From Plotosus lineatus (Eukaryota > Chordata > Actinopteri > Siluriformes > Plotosidae), in NCBI GenBank assembly GCA_024760905.1, contig CM045729.1, positions 1,667,001 through 1,731,000 on the forward strand: a stretch of DNA of 64,000 nucleotides, read 5' to 3'. The notes under the pieces were generated by a model. That model did not search any database. It saw nothing but the letters and a program-made list of their open reading frames with translations, and was not told the DNA's origin. A program made the position numbers and the translations under genes. The stretch's first letter is position 1; each line of letters begins with the position of its first letter. Shown here in pieces: positions 1 through 12,046 of this stretch.

Positions 1-202
1 GCTGACGGCTTTGCAGCTCCTCTTTACGAAAGTCAGCAATGGTTCTTTGACATGCCTCTCACCATAGACAGTGAGAGACATGGCCTGCCTTTGATAACCC
101 TGTTAGCTGCACTGGGGGGACAGTGACAACCCTGTGGGGACTCAAACCCCCAACCTTAGGATCAGCGATCCAGCACCCTATACCAGTAGACCATCACTGC
201 CC
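1..202 (-). mobile_element. tRNA-derived SINE (family S1), cut by window edge
   Basis: Antisense copy of the same SINE as at 13,455-13,802. The tRNA-like head (box-A and box-B-like GGTTCGAGTCC region) lies at the right end, and the body runs off the left edge. It lies in the itgav intron before the first visible exon. Confidence 0.8.
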
Positions 203-351
203 TTCCTTTCTCATATTTATCCTTCTTTAATTCCTCTCTCGGCAGTTGCTTCCTCAGCTTTTCTGTGTGTGGGGGGGTGTTTTCTGTTACGTCTGACTAA
301 TTCTTCATTTATTGATAAACTTGTGTGTGTGTGTGTTTACAACTGGCACAG

Positions 352-543
352 ACATGGCGGTGGCAGCTCCGTATGGTGGTCCCTCTCGGCAGGGCTTGGT
401 GTATATCTATAACGGACGTTCAGGTGGGCCGGACTCTCAGCCCTCTCAGGTGCTGGAGGGGCAGTGGGTGTCGTCGTCACCCCCTCCAAGCTTCGGATAC
501 GCCATGCACGGAGCCACAGACATCGACCAGAACGGCTACCCAG
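352..543 (+). CDS. itgav: itgav exon e1 (propeller blade)
   Basis: Follows a cacag acceptor. The first two bases finish a split Asp codon, then 63 codons starting MAVAAPYGG. It carries the FG-GAP-type stretch [11 protein letters not shown] and the calcium-loop residues DIDQNGYP. It ends one base into the next Asp codon. The donor reads CAG|gcacgc, so it is GC rather than GT; a GT site 12 bases on would break the frame. Confidence 0.93.
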
Positions 544-1541
544 GCACGCACACACGTACACGCACACACATACACATACATATACACACATGCACAGACA
601 TGTGCACACATACGCACACACACATACACACGCACACACATACCCATCCATGTACACACATATATATATACACACAAGCACACTTACGCACATGCACACA
701 GATACATGTGCACACACACATTTACACACAGAGACACTGTCTTTCTCAAGAGAGAAGAGAAAAATATAAACTGAAAATTCTTTTTCATTTTTTTCCACTT
801 TTCTCCCTAATTTATTTGTATCCAATTCTCACCCATAAGGTGTTACCATTCACACAACCACCACCATCCAGGGAGGGGTGCAAGCCAGCATACCATCACA
901 CCGTGAAACATGATGCCAGCCACCTGTCTCTTTTTGACTGTTTTGCATGTGTATTTCAGGGCAGGTCAGACACACCCCGAGGGAAAGCGCTATCCACCCT
1001 CTCATATGAAGGAGCTTATAGATGCCCGTGTTTGACTGTGAGTGACAGGGAAGGACTCTCGGCCACGGATGGCTGTGACATTAATCCGGGGTTCAAACTT
1101 GCGATCTCTGGGTTAAAAGTCACACCTTGTCGATGCGCCACTTGGGAACCGCTCAGGACATTTCTGTATAGAGTTTGCATGTTCTTCCTGTGCTTGTGTG
1201 AGTTTCCCCCAGGTACTCCAGTTTCCTCCCACAGTCTGGAAACATGCACAGTAGGCGAACTGGCTGTTCCAAATAACCCCTAGGTGTGAGTGGTTGTGTG
1301 TTGGCCCTGTGATGATTTGTTGATCTGTTCAGGGTGTACCCCGCCTCACTCCGAGTCGGCTGAGATAGGTTTCACCCTCCCGATAACTCTAGTAGCATGA
1401 GGTTCAGAAAATGAATGATTGTTTGAGTCTTGTACTGTATAATGTTAGTTTCTTTGTGTGTGTGTGTGTGTGTGTATACACAGATCTGGTAGTGGGCGTG
1501 TTTGGAGCTGACACAGCTGTTCTTTACAGGTATTGTAGATT

Positions 1542-1581
<40 letters not shown>

Positions 1582-1669
1582 TTCTCATTAGCCCACAGTG
1601 TGTCCTTTAACTTTATGGCCTATTAGAGTAGTTTATTAGAGCTGTTGTATTGCTTATGATGCTTAAAAG

Positions 1670-1729
<60 letters not shown>

Positions 1730-4465
1730 ATCAGGGCTCGGCCAGTGATCAGTGTGAACTCCACCCTGGATGTAACGCCACAGATCCTGAGTTTGGAGGA
1801 TAAAAGCTGTACACTCCCTGCAACCAGAACCAAGGTGTCATGGTCAGTGTCTGTGTTTCTCTTCTTCTGTAAATTAATGTTATTTACATTCACAAAATAT
1901 TCAGATTGTTCAAATACCATATCAGATTAGTCTTTAGAAAAAATGCAGCCGGGGGGGGTGGCACAAACCAGTGTCTCTCCCTGACGCCGGTCCCAAGCCC
2001 GGATAAATGCAGAGGGTTGCGTCAGGAGGGGCATCCGGCGTAAAACAAATGCCAAATAAAATATGCGAATCACAAGAAAGAATGACATACCGGATCAGTC
2101 GAGGCCCAGGTTAACAATGACCGCCATCAGTGCTGTCAACCAACAGGGTGCTGATGGAAATTGGACTGCTGTTGGTCGAAGAAGGAGAGGCGGGAGGCAT
2201 GTCCGTAGGCAGAGAGAGAAGAGGAAAGGCATGAGTCTAGGACTGAAAGTAGGGACTTTGAATGTTGTAACTATGAAATAAAAAGCTAGAGAGCTGGCTG
2301 ACATGATGCAGAGGAGGAAGGTGGACATACTGTGTGTTCAGGAGACCAGGTGGAAAGGGAGAAAGGCTAGAAGCATAGGAGCAGGGTTTAAGCTGTTTTT
2401 TCATGGTGTGGATGGGAAGAGAAATGGAGTAGGAGTCATCTTGAAGGAGGATTTTGTCAGGAATGTTCTAGAAGTGAAAAGAGTGTCAGACAGAGTGATG
2501 AGTCTCAAGTTAGAAATTGAAGGTGTGATGTTCAATGTTGTTAGTGCTTATGCCCCACAGGCAGGATGTGAGCGAGAAGAGAAGGAGAGATTCTGGAGTG
2601 ACTTAGATGAAGTTATGCAGAGTACCTCCAGAGGTGAAAGAGTGGTCACTGGGGCAGACTTCAATGGACATGTTGGTGCAGGAAACAAAGGGGACGAGGA
2701 AGTGATGGGTAGGTTTGGTATCCAGGACAGGAACGCAGAAGGACAGATGTTGGTAGATTTTGCAAAAAGGATGGAAATGGCTATGGTGAATACTTTCTTC
2801 CAGAAGAGAGCGGAGCATAGGGTGACTTATAAAAGTGGAGGTAGGAGCTCACAGGTAGACTACATATTGTGCAAGCGATGTAATTTAAAGGAAGTCAGTG
2901 ACTGCAAAGTAGTAGCGGGTGAGAGTGTTGCCAAACAACATAGGATGGTGGTGTGCAGGATGATGCTGATGGTGAGGAAGGTGAAGAAGGCAAAGGCAGA
3001 GCAGAAGACAAAGTGGTGGAATCTGAAAAAGGAGGAGTGTCGTGTTGTCTTCGAGGAGGAGTTGAAACAAGCTTTGGGTGGTCAGGAAGTGCTTCCAGAT
3101 GACTGGACAACTACAGCTAATGTGATCAGGGACACAGGTAGGAGAATACTTGGTGTGTCATCTGGAAGGAAAGTAGACAAGGAGACTAGGTGGTGGAATG
3201 AGGAAGTGCAGGAGTGTGTACAAAGGAAGAGGTTAGCTAAGAAGAAGTGGGACATTGAGAAAACCGAAGAGAGTAAACAGGAGTACAGGGAGACACAGCG
3301 TAAGGCGAAGGTAGCAGTGTCAAAGGCCAAACAGAGCGAGTATGATGACTTGTATGCTCGGTTGTAAAGTAAAGAGGGAGAAAATGATTATACAGGATGG
3401 CACAGCAGAGAAATAGAGATGGGAAGGACGTGTAGTAAGTTAGATTGATAAAGGACAGAGAGGGAAATGGTATTGACTGATGACAGAAGTGTGCTGGGAA
3501 GATGGAAAGAGTACTTTGAAGATGCCCATTTTTAAGAACAAGGGAGACGTGCAGAGTTGTGGCAACTACAGAGGGATAAAGTTGATGAGCCATACGAAGT
3601 TATGGGAAAGAATAGTGGAAGCTAGACTAAGGGCAGAGGTCAGCATTTGTGAACAACAGTTCGGTTTCATGCCAAGAAAGAGCACCACAGATGCAGTGTT
3701 TGCTTTGAGGCTGTTAATTGAGAAGTACAGAGACGGTCAGAAGGAGTTGCATTGTGCCTTTGTGGATCTGGAGAAAGCATATGACAGGGTGCCGAGAGAA
3801 GAACTGTGGTATTGTATGAGGAAGTCTGGAGTGGCAGAGAAGTATGTTAGAGTGGTGCAGGACATGTATGAGAGATGTAAGACAGTGGTAAGGTGTGCTG
3901 TCGGTGTGACAGAAGAGTTCAAGGTGGAGGTGGGACTGCATCAAGGGTCAGCTCTGAGCCCCTTCTTGTTTGCTGTGGTGATGGACAGGCTGACATTCCG
4001 GCCACGTCATACCATGAGACGTTAAAATTTGGGAGTTGTAACTTCCTGCTTGGTGCTCAGCATCAAAAGAATAGAACAACACAGCAACTGGTGCCGTACA
4101 GTGGCGACGGGTACCCGGAGCGCTGGGGTCTCATGCGCATTGAGCATACGTGTGTATGAAATTGCGCTATATCAGCATCCACAATAATAATAATAATAAT
4201 AATAATAATAACTACCCAGTAACAGAAAACTAGACCCATGTTTTTTGCAGCTTTCTGTTTATTTTATGGGATGGTAGTTTCTGAAATTTCCAGGGATTTC
4301 AAATCAGCGATCGTGAGTTTTTATTCAGGCGTTATCCTGATACGCTGAATCGGTCACACCTTCCTGTGGTGTATTTTCACTTTGTTTTCTCTTTTGGTAG
4401 TTTCATGGTAAAATATTGTTTGAAGGCCAGTGGCAAAGGAGCACCGCCCAGACTGAGTAAGTGTG

Positions 4466-4516
<51 letters not shown>

Positions 4517-5387
4517 TTACATACATACATGTTGGTGTGGTTAGAAAATTGTCTGTCTAGGAGAGGGGAGGATGCAGTAAAATATCATGCTGAGGCCGGA
4601 TGCAGGGTCTCCATCTTGCACTAAATATAATCAACTCCAGCTCCACACACCCTGCAGTGCATGGGCACGCACACACTGCATGGGCACGCACACACTGCTT
4701 AAAACTCTTTAAAACATGTCCTGGGAGGGGAGTGTCCGGGGAGGGCGGGGGGGGGACTGTGTGCAGGGAGTGTCCAGGGGGAGACTGTGCGTACAGGGAG
4801 TGTCCAGGGGGAGACTGTGCGTACAGGGAGTGTCCGGGGGGAGACTGTGTGTACAGGGAGTGTCCGGGGGGAGACTGTGTGTACAGGGAGTGTCCGGGGG
4901 GAGACTGTGGGTACAGGGAGTGTCCGGGGGGAGACTGTGTGTACAGGGAGTGTCCGGGGGGAAGACTGTGTGTGCAGGGAGTATCCGAAATGGTGCTATT
5001 TGTGCAGGGAGTGTCGGAGGGTCTACCCAACCGTTTCCTCTTTTTTTTTTTTTAAACCTCACTGGGATCCCTGAGGGAGTGTCCGAGAGGGGGGGGGTGT
5101 GTGTGTGTGTCTGTGTGTGTATCTGTGGGTGTGAATGCACCCGGGGAGTGTGTAATTAACCTGAATGAAATAGTTTATGTATCTTAGGTGTGTGTGTGTG
5201 TGTGTGTAGCGTTACAGGTAGATCTGACTCTGGACCGATTGAAGCAGAAGGGAGCGATAAAGCGGGCGCTGTTTTTGCACAGCAGGTTGTCTCAGTACAC
5301 CAAGTTCATGGTGGTCTCTAACGGAGGAAATCCATCCTGTGAGGAACTGCAGGCTTATCTCATAGTGAGATACACACACTCCTACAC

Positions 5388-5424
<37 letters not shown>

Positions 5425-5970
5425 TTCCTCCATATGCACACACACATAAACACTCTTCTCCATACAGACACACACACCTACACCCATATTCCTACACACA
5501 CTCTCTCCACACTCCTATGCATACACCTTCCCCCATCTTCACTTCTTCACTTAAACACACGCACACACACACCCTCCACACTCTGCACATACACCTTCCT
5601 ACAGCTCCACATACACACACACACACCCATACACATACACACATTCCTACACGCATACACACTCTCCTACAAGCATACACTCACACATACAGTCATCTCC
5701 CCATGTGTGCACACACACACTCCTACACACACACACACACACACACGCTCCTTCACACACGCACTGTTACACACCCATTCACACACACATACTTCAACAC
5801 CCCCACCACCACCACCACCACACACCCACACATGCACAAATAACTGTTATTTGACAAAGAAGCCTGACAGACCCAGAGGGAGTTTTGACCTGAAAAGGCA
5901 ATGAGTGAAGGACTCACACACACACACATGCATTCCCCATTGCTGAGCTCACTCCCATTTTCTCGCTCTC

Positions 5971-6009
<39 letters not shown>

Positions 6010-7753
6010 GTGCACGCGTATGCGGTGGTGGGTTTGTGATTAATGCGATGGGTTACTAATCCGAAGATCTGCAGTTCAGTTCCCACTGTTACCATTGTTG
6101 GGCCCTTGAGCAAAGCCCTTAACCCTTAATTGCTCAAGTTGTATAAAAATGAAAATTGTAAGCCGCTCTAGATAAGAGCATCTGCCCAATACATAATGTT
6201 AATGTAATGTGTGCAGGATGAGTCTGAGTTCAGAGATAAGATCACACCTATCTCCATCTTTATGGAGTTCACTGTGGATTATGAGAGTGCAGCAGATAAA
6301 ACGGGGTTGCAGCCCATCATGGACCAGTCCAGTCCCGCCAACATCACCAAACAGGTACTGAACACAGGCGCACACTCGTTCATATTTACACACACACAGA
6401 CACACACACACACACACATACATACTCATATTCATGTGTACACAATAATTTATTTGCATACACAAACACTCATATCCATACACTCACTCATTCATGTGCA
6501 TACAAACACTGAGTTTACAGTATATTCTTATGCAAACCTCATGTAGGAACAAAACTGAAAGCAAACAGAAACCTGAAGATAGAAGGACCACCTCATGGTT
6601 CCTCATGTCTCTCATCCATAGTTCAACTGAATTCATACTTTATGTAATGTAGAGACGTCATATTTTGTACATTAATTTTTTAACTCTTGCATTTTATAAA
6701 GATTTTTGATTTTGGCTATCGGTCTGCATGTTGGGAGTATGGACATTTCAGAACTGATTGTGTTCTGGTTCGTTCTCTGTATGATGTTTTCATACAAAAC
6801 TCAGCAGCAACACGAAACATGAACTTGTTAAAAGGACAATTACAGTTTCCTTTTCGTGAGGGAAATGGAGGAAATCAATGAGTGAAAGGCGGTGAAGACA
6901 AATCAATGTTACCCTTTCCTTCTTTCTTTTCAGACCGAATTTGGAAACAAGGGAAATTAAACCAAAACTTAAAAGCTGGTATACATTATATATGTCATTG
7001 TACATTTAAAATGTGGGATTGTTATTTCAATCTTCTTCCTTAAGAAAAAAAGTTGTGATTCTGCACACAGGGGACACCATTATACTGTGGAAAAAATCGC
7101 ACACAATTCACGCATGAATTCTACAAAGTCGTTCCCTTCTTTTCTTTTATTGTTTATTAATTTATACTATTTATGTATCTATTTATTTATTTACTTATAT
7201 AATATATATGTATGTGTGTATGTTGTATTTGTATCTATTTTTGCACCCCCTACTGATGATACCTCAAGAGCCTGTAACAGTGAATTTATCCATTGTGAGA
7301 TTAATAAAGCTGTATCTTATCTTATCTTATGAGCGGTACAGACTGTCGTGTAGTGTAGAAACAAACTAGTGTAGCTAGAAACTGTGGTGTGTTTAGAGTG
7401 TTGTGTAGTTACAGACTGTGGCATGTTTAGAGTGTTGTGTAGTATATATAGAATGTAGTGTATTCAGACTAGTGTGGTTATAGACAGTTGTAGTTAGTGT
7501 AGTGTGGTTACAGAGTGTACTGTGATTTAGAGTCTACTGTGATTATAGACAGCTGTGAAGTCGGATTGTAGGGTACTTAGAATAATCTCGTTAAGGTGTT
7601 GTATATAAGTTAATGTTGGTGTAATGTGTATACTGTATAACTATTATTTGTGACTACAAAGTTAATAAGTAAAAACACTAAAATAAGTAAATAATACTCC
7701 AGCTCTCAGTTACTGTGATTCAGTTAAACATTAATAATAAATGGGTTGTAAGA

Positions 7754-7816
<63 letters not shown>

Positions 7817-10800
7817 ATACGCATGTGCACATGTTCTTTGTAGGCCCACATACTGTTGGACTGTGGTGATGACAATATATGTAAACCAGATCTGAAACTA
7901 GCTGTGGTCAGGTGAGTCAAAACTGACACACCCACATTCACACACCTTCCTGCCCTTTAAGACCAACGTGGTTAAAAAAAAAGTCGAACTAACAGTAAAA
8001 AAGTGAAATGAAAGTGAAGTGAAAATTAAATCTAATAAAAAAATCTAAAAATATAATCTATAAAATAAAAATAAAAAATAGAGGTAAAAAATGCAACAAT
8101 AAGTACAACTAAATCTTCCTCTCCAGTTCTCCTGCGTAGACATTCCTGAGTAGGCTGAGGAGTGTGATTCCACGATAATTGGAACACACCCTCCGGTCCA
8201 CCTTTTTAAAGAGGGAAACTTGGCCTCCGATGACCACACAATGTTTCCAAGACATGTCAACCAAGACAGTCCGACAACATCCAGTCCCCTGAAGTATTCA
8301 GGGTGGATCTTGTGCACCCCTGTAGCTTGACCATCAAGCCTTTTGACCACCTCGGTGATTTTCACTCAAGTATTGGTCAGATCCTTTTATGATAAACTAA
8401 GTAAGCAATGTTTATGGAGTACTGCTCTGAGTCCTGAGGCATGGTGGTTCAGGTTGCTTTCCAGGCTCTCACCACACTCCTCCCACTCCCAAGATTTTGC
8501 ATCAATGACAGCAGAGAGAGTGAGAGGATGTCAGCGGAATGGAGAAGTGTGATGGTGAAGTTATGGGAAAGAATAGTGGAAGCTCGACTAAGGCCAGAGG
8601 TCAGCATTTGTGAACAACAGTTTGGTTTTATGCCAAGAAAGAGCACCACACATGCAGTGTTTGCCTTGAGGATGTTAATAGAGAAGTACAGAGAAGGTCA
8701 GAGGGAGCTGCATTGTGCCTTTGTGGATCTGGAGAAAGCATATGACAGGGTGCCGAGAGAGGAACTGTGGTATTGTATGAGGAAGTCTGGAGTGGCAGAG
8801 AAGTATGTTAGAGTGGTGCAAGACATGTATAAGAGATGTAAGACAGTGGTGAGGTGTGCTGTCTGTGTGACAGAAGAGTTCAAGGTGGAGGTGGGACTGC
8901 ATCAAGGGTCAGCTCTCAGCCCCTTCTTGTTTGCTATGGTGATGGACAGGCTGACAGACGAGGTTAGACAAGAATCTCCATGGACTATGATGTTTGCAGA
9001 TGACATTGTGATCTGTAGTGAGAGCAGAGAACAAGTGCAGGAAAACCTAGAGAGGTGGAGGTATGCCCTGGAAAGGAGGGGAATGAAGGTTAGCCTCAGT
9101 AAAACAGAATACATGTGTGTGAATGACAAGGACCCAAGAGGAACGGTGAGGTTACAGGGAGAAGAGATAATGAAGGTGGAGGATTTTAAGTACTTCGGGT
9201 CAACAATCCAGAGAAGTGGAGAGTGTGGAAAAGAGGTGAAGAAGCGTGTGCAGGCAGGTTGGAATAGTTGACGAAAAGTGTCCGGAGTGATGTGTGATAG
9301 GAGAGTATCGACAAGAATGAAAGGAAAAGTGTACAAGACGGTGGTAAGGCCAGCGATGTTGTATGGTTTAGAAACAATGGCCCTGTGGAAAAGACAGGAG
9401 ACAGAGCTGGAGGTAGCAGAGATGAAAATGTTGAGGTTCTCTTTGGGAGTAACAAGGATGGATTGGATCAGGTATGAGCACATCAGAGGGACAGCACATG
9501 TAATACGTTTTGGAGACAAAGTGAGAGAGGCTAGATTGAGATGGTTTGGACATGTACAGAGGAGGGATAGTGAGTATATCGATAGTAGGATGCTGAGGTT
9601 GGAACTGCCAGGCAAAAGATAGGGTGAGATGGAGGCAGATGATTTACTGTGGCGACCCCTGAAGGGAAAAGCCGAAAGGAAAAGAAGAAGAAGACCGCAC
9701 TGGTGCAGCGTTTTTGGTCTGTCAGTACCTGTCCTCTGCCTCAAGAGACTTACAGGCCAAAAAGACCCTTCCTCAGCTTGATGGCACCCATCGTTGCAGG
9801 TGTTTTCCTGCAGTTTCAGGAATTGTCGCCACGACAGGCACTGACGACCTACCAACCACAGCTGTGGGCTGCCGCCTTAATAATGGAGGCACAGTACATG
9901 GCCCATTCGGACTCCCTATTTGCTGCCTCCTTTAGGATGTGGTAGTAGTTCTGCCGGAATTGAACGATTTTCTGACAGGAGACTCCAACAAACCTTCCCA
10001 CTAATCCCTGACTACACAGTTGATTCTCTCAGGTCTCGCGGGTGGCCTCCCTTGCCATTGGAGTTTGTTGAAATTGGTTGATGGCTCAGCCCATCTCTTC
10101 ACCAGAGTGTCCAGAGCAAGTGGCTGCAGAGCCAGTGACACAACTTCAAAGTCATTTAAATTCCTAAAAATAAAAATAGAAATAGTCATCCTGTGGTGGA
10201 CTGGCTAACTGATCAGGTTATCCTCTGCCTTCTCCCAGTGTCTTCTCAGACACTCATAGTAGGATTAAGTGGTTTGAAAATGGATGAATGCTTGAACGGA
10301 TGAAAAAAAAATATATTTTTGTGCTTGCAGAACAAGTGTGTAAGATGGTTGGTGTGTGTGGGACGGTCGATGCATGTTGGATGATCAGTGTGTGGGATGG
10401 TTGGTGTATGTGGTATGGTTAGTGTATGTAGGCTGATCAGTGTGTGGGATGGTTGGTGCATGTTGGATGATCAGGGTGTGGTATGGGATGGTTGGTGTTT
10501 GTGTAATGTATACATGTTCAATGGTTGGTGTGTGTACAAGGATCAGTTTGTACAATGCTCGTTGCGTGTGTATGTGGTTGGTGTGTGTGCAATGATGAGT
10601 GCCTGTACAATGATTGGCACGTGAATGATAGTTGGTGCTTGTATGATTGTGTGTCGGATGGTCGGTGGTTATATGATGGTTGATGCGTGTATGATGATGG
10701 CTGCATTAATGGAAGATGATCAGTGATGATGATAAGGGCATCTATGATCATCAGTGTGTATGTCTGTATGATTGTGGTATAGTGATCAGAAACAAATATA

Positions 10801-10928
10801 TATTGGAGATGATAATCGTCTGAATCTGGAAGTGACGGGGGAGAATCTTGGTGAGGGAGCATACGAGGCTGAGCTCAGCATTATCATCCCACCTCAGGCT
10901 GATTTCATCGGTGTGGAGAGAAACAGTA

Positions 10929-10977
<49 letters not shown>

Positions 10978-11967
10978 GTGTTCTAACTCATAAATGCTGT
11001 AGTCTAGACCTGAAAACGGGATTTTAAATTCATTCCTGCTGTTGTTTTGTCCCTGAATATGTGTGTACATGCTAGACGTTGTCACGGCTCTCCTGTGCAT
11101 ATAAGAGGGAAAATCAGACCAGGGTGGTGTGTGATTTGGGAAACCCCATGAAAGGAGGAACTAAGGTAAACAGACACACACATCTGGACACACAAATGCA
11201 TGAGCACAGACACACACACCACATTTTTCAAGGGGAACACAATGTTCATGAAGTTTTCTGATTGTTAGAAGCATAAGTAGTTAAAGATGAAGAGCGATTG
11301 TTGGTCATATTATTTTTTGCCAAGAAAATTAGCAAGGATTTTATTTTCCCCCAATCAGCTCATGCCTGCCCATGAAACCTGAGAATGTTTACTTACTGAG
11401 TCTTTTACAGGGTAGGTTGCCAGGTCTTTCCATAACCTTCCAAGCACCCGGTATTACGAGACAGGGTTACTGACCCTTACACACTTTTTTGAACATAACT
11501 AGTACACAATGATACTTGGACCGAATACCTAAGTCTCCACCTTTTATAACTACCTGCCAACCACAGGGGGTTGGGACAGTACAGAGCTGCGTTGCCAACA
11601 GATTGTGAGCCGTAGTGCAGGGGATTCAGGATGGTAAATAATGCACAGTGTCAGTAGCACGCAGAGGCGTGGGGAATAGCCAGCTAAACAGTACGTGGGA
11701 TCCCCGGTGCTGGTAGTGCTCTTAAAGTTCTTATTTTAAACAACTGATTCCCCAAAATGATCTCGATTGGTTGTTAACATGAAGAAAATTTATCTTCCTA
11801 ACACTGTATTGCGTATTCATTCGGTCCTGGTGTGTTCCTTTAATGCTTTGAGATCAAAAGTTCTGTGTGTGTGTGTGTGTGTTAGATCATGGCTGGATTG
11901 CTGTTTAGTGTTCATCAGCTGTCAGAACAGGACACATCAGTGAAATTCGACCTGCAGATACTGAGGT

Positions 11968-12046
<79 letters not shown>

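Larger units (their letters stand above)
1947..3997 (+). mobile_element. RTE-type LINE, 5' portion, 3' truncated
   Basis: Non-LTR retrotransposon inside itgav intron e3-e4. Leader at 1,947-2,300, then an AP-type endonuclease, then reverse transcriptase up to [12 protein letters not shown] at about 3,970. It stops before the FADD catalytic motif. Sequence after 3,998 is unrelated to the other copies. In-frame stops and frame changes at about 2,279 and 3,367-3,480 make it dead. Assignment to the RTE clade rests on overall look; a Repbase comparison would decide it. Confidence 0.85.

Noticed and set aside
312..1283. 323-codon open frame at the window start
   Set aside because: Only the part 352-543 is an itgav exon; the rest runs through intron (CA)n and unrelated repeat sequence in the same frame.
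4557..5159. Overlapping open frames on both strands with CREYPGGDC-type repeats
   Set aside because: Produced by the 30-bp minisatellite, whose unit length keeps all frames open. Lies in an intron.
5218..5364. itgav e5 starting at GTAGATCTG after ttacag
   Set aside because: This acceptor would put e4 out of frame; the acceptor 8 nt upstream restores frame and the conserved LQV.
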